The notes under the pieces were generated by a model that saw only the letters and a program-made list of their open reading frames with translations, was not told the DNA's origin and searched no databases. From positions 159,490 through 223,489 of the forward strand of contig NZ_JACMYH010000005.1 of the NCBI RefSeq assembly GCF_014235765.1: 64,000 nucleotides of DNA, given 5' to 3'. The stretch comes from Pseudomonas baltica. Lineage in GTDB: Bacteria; Pseudomonadota; Gammaproteobacteria; Pseudomonadales; Pseudomonadaceae. The translations under genes were made by a program, and so were the position numbers. Positions 34,859-43,455 of this stretch are shown in pieces (within the stretch, counting starts at the first letter, position 1; each line of letters starts with the position of its first letter).

Positions 34859-35920
34859 TCACAGCTGCGCGTAGAGGCGGCCGGGGTTGAAGATGCCCTG
34901 TGGGTCCAACTGCGTCTTGAGCTGGCGGTGGTAGCGCAGCAGCAGCTCGGGCAAGGGTTGAAACGGCTCGGGGGTGACGCCTGTGGTGTAGCAGGTGGCA
35001 TGCCCGCCGACTGCCTCGACCACCTGGCGAATCGACGCGGCGCTGGCGTTGGATTTCAGCCAGCGCTGGGCACCGCCCCAGTCGATCAGTTGTTCGCCCG
35101 GTAGCTGCAAGGCAGCGGTGTTGTTGGGCAGCGACAATCGCCAGAGCGCTTCGGGCTGCGCGAAGAAGGGCAGCCGATGCTCATTCAAGTCATCCCAGAA
35201 CGCCGAGTCGATGGGCTCGCCGCCGATGCGCTGGTGGGCTGCAGCCACCGAGCCTTCGCCGCCCTCCAGGCGCAGATAGAGAACGCCATCGCTGTGGCAG
35301 GCGGCACTGATCGGCATCGGCTGCTGGCCCCATTCGGCGAGCTTGAGCAAGGCGCGCTCGGCTTCGCAGGTCAACTTGATGCTGAAGCAGGCGCGTGGCT
35401 TGGGCAGCACCTTGAGCGACACCTCGGTCAGCACGCCCAGCGTGCCGAAACTGCCGGTCAGCAACCGGGACAGGTCGTAGCCGGCGACGTTCTTCATCAC
35501 CTCGCCGCCGAAGCGCAGGTGCTTGCCCAACCCGGTGATGACCCGCGTGCCCAGTACATAATCGCGGGCGGAACCGGCCCAGGGACGACGTGGCCCCGAC
35601 AGTCCGGCCGCAACCGTGCCGCCCAGGGTGGCCTGCTCGCCATAGGCCGGTGGCTCGAAAGGCAACATCTGCCCGGCCTGCTCAACGGCGGCGCGCAGGG
35701 CCTGCAAGGGCGTGCCGGCCCGTGCGGTGATCACCAGTTCCGTAGGGTCGTAGCTGACGATGCCGCAGTGCGCGCGCGTATCGAGACGCTCGCCGGCACC
35801 GATGCAGCCCAGGAAGGCCTTGCTGTTGCCGCCCTGGATGCACAAGGGGCGGTCGTCGGCCAGCGCCTGCCGAACCTGATCCAGCAGTTGCCCGCTGGCG
35901 TCCAAATCGCTGCCGGTCAT
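34859..35920 (-). CDS. glcE: Glycolate oxidase FAD-binding subunit GlcE
   Basis: GlcE is the smaller flavin-binding subunit of the glycolate oxidase complex. The 353-residue product has the FAD-binding type 4 motifs CIQGGNSKAFLGC and TLGGTVAAGLSGPRRPWAGSARDYVLG (core GGTVAAGLSGPRRPW). It ends with LDPQGIFNPGRLY, the FAD-linked oxidase C-terminal signature. The ATG overlaps the glcD stop as TGATG, indicating translational coupling. Confidence 0.95.
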   Translation of the reverse strand: MTGSDLDASGQLLDQVRQALADDRPLCIQGGNSKAFLGCIGAGERLDTRAHCGIVSYDPTELVITARAGTPLQALRAAVEQAGQMLPFEPPAYGEQATLGGTVAAGLSGPRRPWAGSARDYVLGTRVITGLGKHLRFGGEVMKNVAGYDLSRLLTGSFGTLGVLTEVSLKVLPKPRACFSIKLTCEAERALLKLAEWGQQPMPISAACHSDGVLYLRLEGGEGSVAAAHQRIGGEPIDSAFWDDLNEHRLPFFAQPEALWRLSLPNNTAALQLPGEQLIDWGGAQRWLKSNASAASIRQVVEAVGGHATCYTTGVTPEPFQPLPELLLRYHRQLKTQLDPQGIFNPGRLYAQL

Positions 35921-37419
35921 CAGAAGCGCTCCAGTTCAGGGAATGGCAGTTGCCCATGGTGGATATGCATGCCGCCGAATTCGGCACAGCGCTGCAGGGT
36001 CGGAATGTTCTTGCCGGGATTGAGCAGCCGATCGGGGTCGAACGCGGCTTTTACCGCATGGAACAGCGTCAGCTCGTCACTGTTGAACTGGGCGCACATC
36101 TGATTGATCTTCTCCCGCCCCACACCGTGTTCGCCGGTGATGCTGCCGCCGACCGCCACGCACAGCTCCAGGATTTGCCCGCCGAGCGCTTCGGCGCGTT
36201 CGAGCTCACCGGCCTGGTTGGCATCGAACAGAATCAGCGGGTGCATGTTGCCGTCCCCGGCATGAAACACGTTGGCCACGCGCAGGCTGTATTGTTCGGA
36301 AAGCTCGGCGATGCCCTTGAGCACGCCCGGCAGGGCGCGACGCGGAATGGTGCCGTCCATGCAGTAGTAGTCAGGCGAGAGTCGGCCCACGGCAGGAAAC
36401 GCATTCTTGCGCCCGGCCCAGAAACGCAGGCGTTCGGCCTCGTCGCGGGCCTGGCGGACCTCGGTCGCGCCGGCCTCCGTCAGCACCTGGTAGACGCGCT
36501 GGCAGTCGTCGTGCACATCGGCTTCCACACCATCGAGCTCGCACAGCAGGATCGCTTCGGCGTCCACCGGGTAGCCGGCATGGATGAAGTCTTCGGCGGC
36601 GCGAATGGCCAGGTTGTCCATCATTTCCAGGCCGCCGGGAATGATCCCTGCGGCAATGATATCGGCCACGGCGGCGCCGGCTTTTTCCACCGAGTCGAAG
36701 CTGGCCAGCAGCACCTTGGCCACCTGCGGCTTGGGCAGCAGCTTGACGGTCACCTCGGTGATGATGCCCAGCATGCCTTCGGACCCGGTGAACAGCGCCA
36801 GCAGATCGAAACCGGGCGAGTCGAGGGCATCGCTGCCCAGGGTCAGGCGTTCACCCTCGATGGTCAGCATCTGCACCTTGAGCAGGTTGTGCACGGTCAA
36901 ACCGTACTTCAGGCAGTGCACGCCGCCAGCGTTTTCCGCAACGTTGCCGCCAATCGAGCACGCGATCTGTGACGAAGGGTCGGGGGCGTAGTACAGGCCG
37001 AAGGGCGCCGCCGCCTGGGAGATCGCCAGGTTGCGCACGCCAGGCTGCACGCGCGCCCAGCGCCCAGCGGGGTCGATCTCGAGAATCTGCTTGAAGCGCG
37101 CCATCACCAGCAGCACGCCCTGTTCGAGCGGCAGGGCACCCCCCGACAGTCCGGTACCTGCCCCGCGTGCGACGACGGGCACCTTTTGCGCGTGGCACAA
37201 CCTGAGCAGAGCCTCAACCTGCTCGATACGCTCGGGCAACACCACCAGCAGCGGTACGGTGCGATAGGCACTGAGCCCGTCGCACTCGTAGGGGCGCAGG
37301 TCTTCGGCGCGATGCAGTACGGTAAGGTCGGGGATGCGGGAGTGCAGTGCCTGCACCAGCGCGGCCTTGTCGACCTTGGGCAGGACGCCGTCGATGCGTT
37401 CGTCGTAGAGAATGTTCAT
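35920..37419 (-). CDS. glcD: Glycolate oxidase catalytic subunit GlcD
   Basis: GlcD is the main FAD subunit that oxidises glycolate (or D-lactate) to glyoxylate. The 499-residue product has the PP-loop PVVARGAGTGLSGGALPLE near residue 70, then CSIGGNVAENAGGVHCLKYG and LFTGSEGMLGIITEVTVKLL. The C-terminal half has HAGDGNMHPLILFD and SITGEHGVGREK. ATG 37419 is the natural start because it aligns with MNILYDERIDG of homologues; an ATG at 37473 would enter the control region. It is the first gene of glcDEFGB, transcribed away from glcC. Confidence 0.95.
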   Translation of the reverse strand: MNILYDERIDGVLPKVDKAALVQALHSRIPDLTVLHRAEDLRPYECDGLSAYRTVPLLVVLPERIEQVEALLRLCHAQKVPVVARGAGTGLSGGALPLEQGVLLVMARFKQILEIDPAGRWARVQPGVRNLAISQAAAPFGLYYAPDPSSQIACSIGGNVAENAGGVHCLKYGLTVHNLLKVQMLTIEGERLTLGSDALDSPGFDLLALFTGSEGMLGIITEVTVKLLPKPQVAKVLLASFDSVEKAGAAVADIIAAGIIPGGLEMMDNLAIRAAEDFIHAGYPVDAEAILLCELDGVEADVHDDCQRVYQVLTEAGATEVRQARDEAERLRFWAGRKNAFPAVGRLSPDYYCMDGTIPRRALPGVLKGIAELSEQYSLRVANVFHAGDGNMHPLILFDANQAGELERAEALGGQILELCVAVGGSITGEHGVGREKINQMCAQFNSDELTLFHAVKAAFDPDRLLNPGKNIPTLQRCAEFGGMHIHHGQLPFPELERF

Positions 37420-37496
37420 GGGCGCAGGCCACCGGCTTGTCGTTCTTATGCGCTCAACAGTGGTCGCAAACACCAGGCCTGTCTACGGGCTGAACC

Positions 37497-37511
37497 ACTG
37501 GTAGGACCAGT
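37497..37511. promoter_or_regulatory. Predicted GlcC operator 1
   Basis: ACTGGTAGGACCAGT is a 6-3-6 palindrome with the TGGT-N3-ACCA core used by GntR/FadR-subfamily regulators such as GlcC, LldR and PdhR. It is 78 bp upstream of glcD. The core is repeated in exact reverse complement at 37596-37606. Confidence 0.7.
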
Positions 37512-37525
37512 TCTTTTGGTCGGGG

Positions 37526-37541
37526 GGCTTCTATCGAAGCC
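37526..37541. promoter_or_regulatory. Inverted repeat in the glc control region
   Basis: GGCTTC-TATC-GAAGCC is a perfect 6-4-6 inverted repeat between the two predicted operators. It may form a DNA or RNA hairpin or bind an activator; no known factor is matched. Confidence 0.35.
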
Positions 37542-37563
37542 TCTACTGGCTTATTTTTGGAGG

Positions 37564-37583
37564 GTCGTCGAACGTTCGACGAC
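37564..37583. promoter_or_regulatory. Perfect 20-bp palindrome in the glc control region
   Basis: GTCGTCGAACGTTCGACGAC is self-complementary over all 20 bases. It lies between the second operator and the first inverted repeat, 35 bp upstream of glcC. A palindrome of this length by chance in about 200 bp is improbable, so it is probably a protein-binding site, but for which factor is not clear. Confidence 0.5.
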
Positions 37584-37595
37584 AGTCTCGGCCGA

Positions 37596-37606
37596 TGGTC
37601 CTACCA
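37596..37606. promoter_or_regulatory. Predicted GlcC operator 2
   Basis: TGGTCCTACCA is the exact reverse complement of the core of operator 1 (TGGTAGGACCA at 37499-37509). It lies 12 bp before the glcC ATG, where binding would give autorepression. The two centres are 97 bp apart, close to nine helical turns. Confidence 0.7.
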
Positions 37607-37617
37607 GCAGGCATGGC

Positions 37618-38370
37618 ATGCACAACAAACCTCAAGTCGCCGATGTAGTGTGCGAGCGCATCGAGCGGCTCATCGTCGATGGCATTCTCAAGACCGGCCA
37701 ACCGCTGCCGTCGGAACGGCGTCTGGTGGAAAAGCTCGGTGTGTCGCGCAACGCGCTGCGCGAGGGCCTCAAGCTGTTGCGCGCCCGTGGCATCATCGCC
37801 ACCGAGCAGGGCCGCGGTTCGTTCGTCGCGTCGCTGTCGCCTGCCAACGATGCCACGCCCCTGATGCACCTGTTCAGTTCCCAGCCGCGCACGCTCTATG
37901 ACCTGTTCGAAGTGCGTTCGCTGCTCGAAGGCGAGTCGGCACGGCTGGCCGCACTGCGCGGTACTCAGGCTGATTTCGTGTTGATCGAGCGCAGTTACCA
38001 GGCGCTGCTGGCGGCCCATGACCAGCCGCTGGACGCCACCCGGCATGCGCACCTGGACCACGCTTTTCACCTGGCCATCTGCGATGCCTCGCACAATCCG
38101 GTGCTGGTACAGACCCTGCGCTCGTTGACCGACCTGCTGCTCAACTCGGTGTTTGCCTGCGTGAACAACCTGTACCACCGCCAGCCGCAGAAACAACAGA
38201 TCGACAAGCAACACGCCAGGCTTTACACCGCAGTGATCAACCGCCAGCCCGAACAGGCACGCAAGGCAGCCGTGGCGCATATCGAGAGCATCTGCGCCAA
38301 CCTGCGGGAAATCGAAGGGGAAGAGCAGCGTCTGGTACGTGCCACGCTGCGTCTAGAAGGCTGGGCCTGA
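37618..38370 (+). CDS. glcC: GlcC-type transcriptional regulator (GntR/FadR family)
   Basis: The 250-residue regulator has an N-terminal winged helix (QPLPSERRLVEKLGVSRNAL, then LRARGIIATEQGRGSFV) and a helical FadR-type ligand domain (LFEVRSLLEGESARLAAL, HAHLDHAFHLAICDASHN, AHIESICANL). The FCD metal ligands Asp/His can be placed in LDHAFH and in the AVAHIES block. It is divergent from glcDEFGB and would respond to glycolate or a related acid. ATG 37618 leaves operator 2 just outside the coding sequence. Confidence 0.9.
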   Translation: MHNKPQVADVVCERIERLIVDGILKTGQPLPSERRLVEKLGVSRNALREGLKLLRARGIIATEQGRGSFVASLSPANDATPLMHLFSSQPRTLYDLFEVRSLLEGESARLAALRGTQADFVLIERSYQALLAAHDQPLDATRHAHLDHAFHLAICDASHNPVLVQTLRSLTDLLLNSVFACVNNLYHRQPQKQQIDKQHARLYTAVINRQPEQARKAAVAHIESICANLREIEGEEQRLVRATLRLEGWA

Positions 38371-38379
38371 AGCAGCGGA

Positions 38380-39249
38380 TCAGGCGTTCTTCAGGCACTT
38401 GAGGTTGGCGAAGTCTTCGCGCAGTTCACCCAGCTTGCGCTCGATACGCTCGCGTTGTTCAGGCGTACTGTCGGCCGCAAGGCCGCTCATCAGGTCGATG
38501 GCTGCCTGCTCGGTACGGGCATAGGCCAGCTGGTATTGCGGGGTCCACACCGCTTCGCGCTGTTGCAGCAATTGCGCGATCCGCGCAGGGAATTCCGCCG
38601 ACTGGCGCTGCTGCAAGGCGGCCATGAACTGCGCCTGCCAGTGCTCGCGGTTGTCGATCCATTCACGATTCTGTTCGCCCAGGCTCTGCGACCAAGCCTG
38701 CACGCGCTGCTGCTGCGTATCGGTGAGCTTGCCGAACCAAGGTGTCAGACGCTTGCTCATGCGCTTGGCGCGTTCGTCGATCTGTGCCTGCAGTGGCGGC
38801 TCCACGTATTCTTTGCGGCGCTTGACCAGATCCTCGTTGAGCGCCTGCTGCAGGGCGCGAACCTGATTGTCGTCCAGGCCCTGCAGCAACTCGACCGCCG
38901 AGGGCGTAACCTGCACCGCAATGGCCGAGATCGCCTGTTTGGCCTCGGCGGTGCGTTCGCGCAGCGCCGGCGCAGTCACTTGCTGCTCGGCGACCATGCG
39001 CTGGACCTTGTCCAGCCACTGCAGGTTGTCGGCCAGTTGCGTGGTGCAGTGCCAGCGCAGATGCTCCTTGAGGCGTTCGTCGAACCAGTTCTTCTGTTCG
39101 CGATTCATGTCCAGGTAGTCGTTCATCGACCAGGGAATGATCACGTCCAGATTGCGATAGGCCAGGTCCACTCGCGTGCAGCCACTGAACACCAGGCACA
39201 GGCCCATGAGCAGCACACAATGCGACAAGCGACGAAACAGAGGATTCAT
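38380..39249 (-). CDS. DUF6279-type lipoprotein
   Basis: A 289-residue lipoprotein with signal sequence and lipobox (LCLVFSGCTR, Cys about residue 24). The remainder is nearly all alpha-helical and rich in Gln, Arg and Glu. It begins VDLAYRNLDVIIPWSMNDYLD, a motif of the DUF6279 family, followed by NREQKNWFDERLKEHLRWH. It should be anchored in a membrane facing the periplasm. The start fits the lipobox position. The gene is convergent with glcC, 9 bp away. The function is unknown. Confidence 0.75.
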   Translation of the reverse strand: MNPLFRRLSHCVLLMGLCLVFSGCTRVDLAYRNLDVIIPWSMNDYLDMNREQKNWFDERLKEHLRWHCTTQLADNLQWLDKVQRMVAEQQVTAPALRERTAEAKQAISAIAVQVTPSAVELLQGLDDNQVRALQQALNEDLVKRRKEYVEPPLQAQIDERAKRMSKRLTPWFGKLTDTQQQRVQAWSQSLGEQNREWIDNREHWQAQFMAALQQRQSAEFPARIAQLLQQREAVWTPQYQLAYARTEQAAIDLMSGLAADSTPEQRERIERKLGELREDFANLKCLKNA

Positions 39250-39307
39250 GGCAGCGGTCCGTGCGATGGCGTTGTTGTGGTTATAGAGCCATGCCGGTGC
39301 GTGCGGT

Positions 39308-40027
39308 TCAGAAAAACGCGTGTTGGGCCTTGAGCATGAACATGCTGTCGCACTGGCCATTCTGGCCTGAATAGGCAGCGCAATTGGCGCCACTCAGGTC
39401 CGAGCCACTGTAGATGAAATCCAGGTCGAAGCTGCCGATCGGCCGTGACATCTGCAGCGACCAGTCGTTGAATGCCCGCACTTCCTGCCCCTCGCCAATG
39501 GTGAACGGGGTGGTGAGCTGATGGTTGCTGACCTTCATGGTAAAGCCCACATCCAACAGGGGCAGGCCGCCCAGGTCAGCGAACAGCGTGCTGTTCTGGC
39601 CGTCGGGGGTATTGTTGAACGCGGCGCCGAAGCGCCGATCCAGAACACGCAGGCCGGCGTAGAACGCATGCGTCGAAGGGGCATCCAGCTCGGGGTAGCT
39701 GTACTGGATCACGCCCACTTCATAGCCCAGCGAATTATCGAACGGATGCTTGTAGCCCATATAGGAATCCACCTCCAGATTGCTGGAGGAGGTGAGGCCC
39801 ATGTTGGGCGACCATTGGCCGAAATACAGACCGCTGTCGTGGGTCAGGTCCAGCCCGCCATGGAAGGAACTGCCGGCGCTTGGCTGCACCAGGCCCACGG
39901 CCATGCTGCGCGACGGTGTAGTGCCGAGCTTGAGGTTGAAATCGCCGATGTCACGTTGAATGACCTGGGCGCATAGGGAAGGGGGGACCACGAGTCCGGC
40001 TATCAATAACCAGCTGGGTCTGAGCAT
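39308..40027 (-). CDS. TorF-family putative outer-membrane porin
   Basis: A 239-residue exported protein with signal peptide (GLVVPPSLCAQ) and a series of amphipathic strands: SSFHGGLDLTHDSGLYFGQWSPN (core GGLDLTHDSGLYFGQWS) and VDSYMGYKHPF. It ends in a C-terminal phenylalanine (LKAQHAFF), the outer-membrane sorting signal. This is the TorF (Gcw_chp) pattern. CTGGAGG lies before ATG 40027. The substrate is unknown. Confidence 0.8.
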   Translation of the reverse strand: MLRPSWLLIAGLVVPPSLCAQVIQRDIGDFNLKLGTTPSRSMAVGLVQPSAGSSFHGGLDLTHDSGLYFGQWSPNMGLTSSSNLEVDSYMGYKHPFDNSLGYEVGVIQYSYPELDAPSTHAFYAGLRVLDRRFGAAFNNTPDGQNSTLFADLGGLPLLDVGFTMKVSNHQLTTPFTIGEGQEVRAFNDWSLQMSRPIGSFDLDFIYSGSDLSGANCAAYSGQNGQCDSMFMLKAQHAFF

Positions 40028-40188
40028 ACCTACCTCCAGTAAGCCTGGACGGCCCGATCTAGAAGGGTGCAAGCATACCGCTCATGGGCGGCGTCACGCT
40101 GCCATTCGTCGATTCAGGGGGGATGAGGGTGATGCGAGGAGTTACATGACGCTGAAGTTTTGCCCGGCGCCACGGCCGGGCCGCAAAC

Positions 40189-40377
40189 TTACTTCTTGCC
40201 CAGGCTGATGTGCTTGGACGGGGTGAAGGTCTGGCCGCTCACGCCCTTGGCAATCTGCTGGATCTCGCCACCGGACTTGAGAAACGCAGCAATCTGTTCG
40301 TTGATCGACTCGCTGGTTTCTACGGCTGGAGCGGGTTTGACTTTGCTGTTGGATGCTTTAACGCGCATGGCTGCCAT
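40189..40377 (-). CDS. Small basic protein of unknown function
   Basis: A 62-residue product with a disordered basic start (MAAMRVKASNSKVKPAP), a short helix (SINEQIAAFLKSGGEIQQIAKG) and a tail ending in SLGKK. Its core is SINEQIAAFLKSGGEIQQIA. There is no signal peptide. It has an AGG binding site close to ATG 40377; a second ATG at 40368 is possible. I do not recognise a family, but the size, codon pattern and binding site favour a real gene. Confidence 0.55.
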   Translation of the reverse strand: MAAMRVKASNSKVKPAPAVETSESINEQIAAFLKSGGEIQQIAKGVSGQTFTPSKHISLGKK

Positions 40378-40517
40378 TAACCTGTCAAAAATTAATATGG
40401 CCAGGCATTGTACATGATTTATCCCCTCTCGGCTGGGCTATATGGACCAGCGGTGGCAGTGGGATCCCCTGTGATCAAGGTTTTGTCTAGCAAGGTTCCG
40501 GCGTACCAATACCTGTC

Positions 40518-40535
40518 GCGCAAGGCGCCTTGCGC
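40518..40535. repeat. Perfect 18-bp palindrome before cvfB
   Basis: GCGCAAGGCGCCTTGCGC is self-complementary over 18 bases and lies 57 bp upstream of the cvfB start. It could be an operator or a terminator-like hairpin without a T-run. The rest of the 215-bp gap (40378-40592) holds a possible -10 (TAGAAT at 40558) and no gene. Confidence 0.35.
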
Positions 40536-40592
40536 AGCGAACCGAAGGGTTCTCGGGTAGAATGCCGAGCCAGGTGACGAGGAAAATTCGAA

Positions 40593-41429
40593 ATGGCTTT
40601 AGTCGGGCGCTACAACGCATTGCAAGTGGTAAAACACACAGACTTCGGGCTGTATCTGGATGGCGGCGCAGACGGCGAGATCCTGCTGCCCAATCGCTAC
40701 ATCCCTAAAGATACGCCCAGCGAAGACGAAGACTGGCTGAACGTCTTCGTGTATCTGGACAGCGAAGACAAACTGCTGGCCACCACTGAAAAGCCCAAGG
40801 TTCAGGTGGGTGAGTTCGCCAGCCTCAAGGTCGTCGAGATCAACAGCATTGGCGTCTTCCTCGACTGGGGGCTGCCCAAGGACCTGCTGCTGCCGTTCTC
40901 CGAAGAAAAACGCCAGATGAAAGCGGGCGAGTACTGCGTGGTACACGTGTACCTGGACAAACGTACGCGCCGCATTACGGCCACCGCCCGCCTGGATCGC
41001 TACCTCGACAAGCTGCCGCCGGCCTATCAGGTAGGCCAGGAAGTCGATCTGCTGGTGGCCGAAGAAACCGACATGGGCTTCAAAGCCATCATCAACAACG
41101 CCCACTGGGGCTTGATCCACAAGAACGAAGTGTTCAAGTTCCTGCGCTCCGGCAAGCAGGAGAAGGGCTACATCAAGGAGCTGCGCAGCGACGGCAAGAT
41201 TGCCCTGAGCCTGCAGCCCATCGGCGCGCAGCTCACCAGCAGCCTCAATGCCCAGATCCTCGACAAGCTGCGCGCCAACCAGGGCACCCTGGCGGTCAGC
41301 GACAAGAGCGATCCGCAGGTGATCAGCGACCTGTTCGGTGTCAGCAAGGGCAACTTCAAGAAAGCCATCGGCGCCCTGTACAAGGACGGCCAGATCGTCA
41401 TCCACGCCGACCGCATCGAACTGGTCTGA
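40593..41429 (+). CDS. cvfB: CvfB-type S1 RNA-binding protein
   Basis: The 278-residue protein is made of S1-like RNA-binding domains. The first starts at residue 4 (VGRYNALQVVKHTDFGLYLDG), the second at about residue 72 (VGEFASLKVVEINSIGVFLDWG) and the third near residue 145. A winged-helix segment at the C-terminus follows (ISDLFGVSKGNFKKAIGALY). This order is that of the CvfB/YitL family, RNA-binding proteins that affect virulence or growth in other bacteria. It is cytosolic. GAGGAAAA precedes ATG. Confidence 0.85.
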   Translation: MALVGRYNALQVVKHTDFGLYLDGGADGEILLPNRYIPKDTPSEDEDWLNVFVYLDSEDKLLATTEKPKVQVGEFASLKVVEINSIGVFLDWGLPKDLLLPFSEEKRQMKAGEYCVVHVYLDKRTRRITATARLDRYLDKLPPAYQVGQEVDLLVAEETDMGFKAIINNAHWGLIHKNEVFKFLRSGKQEKGYIKELRSDGKIALSLQPIGAQLTSSLNAQILDKLRANQGTLAVSDKSDPQVISDLFGVSKGNFKKAIGALYKDGQIVIHADRIELV

Positions 41430-41450
41430 AGCCCGTCACGCAGGCCGCTT

Positions 41451-41831
41451 TCAGGCCTGCAGGAACGGCGCGAAGCCGACGCCGCTGCCGGTGGGGCGCA
41501 CATCCTTGAGGAACGAATCCTTGTCGGCGCTCAGCTCGAGGCTGACCGTCGACTTGCGTTTGCCGGCGTTGCGCACCACCAGCCCTTCCATGTGTTCACG
41601 TAAAAACGCCGTCGTCACTTTCAGGTGCAGTAGCTGATCACTGGAAGGGGTGTGCAGCAGCAGGTGAATCCATTCGTACTGGCCGATCTGCAGGCGTGCC
41701 ACAGGGATGTCGAACCACCAGATGTTGCGTTTGGCGTCCAGCACGGTGAAATGGCAGTTGTTGACGCCGAGCACCGCGCCACCCAGTTCCTTGTTGCGAC
41801 GGGCGATGGCTTGGGGTTTGTCGAGTTTCAT
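41451..41831 (-). CDS. Conserved hypothetical protein
   Basis: A 126-residue cytosolic protein starting MKLDKPQAIARRNKELGGAV. It has a beta-rich core (NNCHFTVLDAKRNIWWFDIPVAR, quoted core HFTVLDAKRNIWWFDIPV) and ends in GFAPFLQA. AGGA lies six bases before ATG 41831. The gene is convergent with cvfB. I do not recognise a named domain. Confidence 0.65.
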   Translation of the reverse strand: MKLDKPQAIARRNKELGGAVLGVNNCHFTVLDAKRNIWWFDIPVARLQIGQYEWIHLLLHTPSSDQLLHLKVTTAFLREHMEGLVVRNAGKRKSTVSLELSADKDSFLKDVRPTGSGVGFAPFLQA

Positions 41832-42048
41832 GAAAATTCCTACAGGTATGACGCTTCGGCGCACTGGCCGAATCCGACCGGCATTCTGCGGGCAAATCGG
41901 CCGAACATAAAGCGCTGGCAAAACCCATGTGCCTGCTGCACGACCACGGCGTCTTTTGCCACGCAAAATAATTTGAAACTCTGGATGGCCGGTGCCGGTC
42001 AATTCTTGTGTCGAGACAAGACATTCCTAAATGACCAGGAGACATACC

Positions 42049-42240
42049 ATGAGCGGCACTTCAGACAAGATCAAAGGCATGGCCAACGAAGCAGTCGGCA
42101 ACGTCAAGCAAGGCGTGGGCAAAGTCACCGGTAACGAAGAACTGCAGGTCAAAGGTGCAGTGCAAGAAAAGAAAGGCGAAGCCCAGCAAGTAGAAGGCGA
42201 AGTCAAGAACACTGTGAAAGACGCTGTAAAAAAACCCTGA
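42049..42240 (+). CDS. CsbD-family stress protein
   Basis: A 63-residue hydrophilic protein, MSGTSDKIKGMANEAVGNVK, with the CsbD repeat pattern (KGxxxExxGxxK) and no hydrophobic core. It contains two copies of a Lys-Gly-Glu rich helix. CsbD proteins are abundant in general stress responses; their function is not known. AGGAG lies seven bases before ATG 42049. The gene stands alone. Confidence 0.9.
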   Translation: MSGTSDKIKGMANEAVGNVKQGVGKVTGNEELQVKGAVQEKKGEAQQVEGEVKNTVKDAVKKP

Positions 42241-42273
42241 GGCAGCGTGTTTCCTGCCTGAGTGAAGTTCGCC

Positions 42274-42297
42274 AACGGTCATCAAACGATGGCCGTT
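42274..42297 (+). terminator. Hairpin after csbD
   Basis: AACGGTCATC-AAAC-GATGGCCGTT can form a 10-bp stem with one G-T wobble, 33 bp after the csbD stop. There is no long T-run, so termination would be weak or need other factors. Confidence 0.4.
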
Positions 42298-42461
42298 GTG
42301 CTATTGGGCAGACACGGACGTACATACTCTGATTGTCGTTTTTCCTGCAGCTTTACGGTAGAAAGCGTGCCGCTACAAGCCTGCCGCGGCTGCCTGACTC
42401 AGTTGGGCTGCGCATCCACTCAGGCAGGGTATTCGAAAGTCGAGTGGCGCAAGGAGACGCT

Positions 42462-43439
42462 ATGCTATTTCCCCACATGAACAACCTGCCTTTCATGAAG
42501 GTCATGGTTCGCACGGTCAAGGAATTCGTCGACGACGAAATGCCTACTTATGCTTCGGCATTGGCCTACCAGATGTTGTTCTCGCTATTCCCTTTTCTGC
42601 TTTTCCTGATTGCCTTGATCGGCTTCCTGCATCTGCCGGATTTCTTCTCGTGGATGCGTCTGCAATCCGAGTTGGTGCTGCCGCCACAGGCGTTGGAACA
42701 AGTCAATCCGGTGATCGACCAGTTGCAGCAGTCCAAAGGTGGTTTGCTCTCCATCGGTATCGTGGTTGCGCTGTGGACTGCCTCGGCAGGCGTGCGACTG
42801 ACCATGAGTGCAATGAACGCTGCCTATGATGTAGTCGAAGAGCGTCCGGCCTGGAAGCGCATTCCCCTGTCGATTCTGTACACCATCGGCCTTGCAGGCA
42901 TGCTGTTGTGCGTAGCGGCGTTGATGGTCACCGGTCCCCAGGTCATGCAGTGGCTGGCCGGGCAGATCGGCATGGAAGATTTCATCGTCACGCTGTGGAC
43001 CATCCTGCGCTGGCCACTGATCGTCATCCTGCTGATGATCGCCGTTGCGGTGATCTACTACGTCATGCCTGACGTGAAGCAGGAATTCCGCTTTATCACG
43101 CCTGGCTCGATGCTCGCCGTGGTGGTGTGGATCGTCGCGTCGCTGGGCTTTGCCTACTACGTGAAGACGTTCGCCGACTACAACGCCATGTACGGCAGCA
43201 TTGGCGCGATCATCGTGTTGCTGCTGTATTTCTACATCTCTTCTGCGGTGCTGTTGCTCGGTGCCGAGATGAATGCGGTGATCGAGCACATGTCGGCCGA
43301 GGGCAAGGACAAGGGTGCCAAAGACCCTGAAGATACCACCCCCGCTGTGGACCAGACCGGGACCGTGCCCACGGGCGAGAAGGACCTGCGTGCAAGTCCT
43401 GCCACGCCGTCATCGGTTGCAGCGCGCCCGCAGCCTTGA
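42462..43439 (+). CDS. YihY/BrkB-family inner-membrane protein
   Basis: The 325-residue product has six or so transmembrane helices and begins with the YihY motif TYASALAYQMLFSLFPFLLFL near residue 30 (quoted core SALAYQMLFSLFPFL). It goes on with GLLSIGIVVALWTASAGVRL and, near the C-terminus, YGSIGAIIVLLLYFYISSAV followed by LLGAEMNAVIE. The last 50 residues are a polar tail. ATG 42462 has AGGAG six bases upstream. The role of the family is not established, and it is not the tRNase BN it was once called. Confidence 0.85.
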   Translation: MLFPHMNNLPFMKVMVRTVKEFVDDEMPTYASALAYQMLFSLFPFLLFLIALIGFLHLPDFFSWMRLQSELVLPPQALEQVNPVIDQLQQSKGGLLSIGIVVALWTASAGVRLTMSAMNAAYDVVEERPAWKRIPLSILYTIGLAGMLLCVAALMVTGPQVMQWLAGQIGMEDFIVTLWTILRWPLIVILLMIAVAVIYYVMPDVKQEFRFITPGSMLAVVVWIVASLGFAYYVKTFADYNAMYGSIGAIIVLLLYFYISSAVLLLGAEMNAVIEHMSAEGKDKGAKDPEDTTPAVDQTGTVPTGEKDLRASPATPSSVAARPQP

Positions 43440-43455
43440 GCCGAGGCTATGCAGA

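Noticed and set aside
41960..42048. AlgU (sigma-22) promoter for csbD
   Set aside because: GAAACT and TCAA are seen, but the match to GAACTT-N16-TCTGA is too poor to support.
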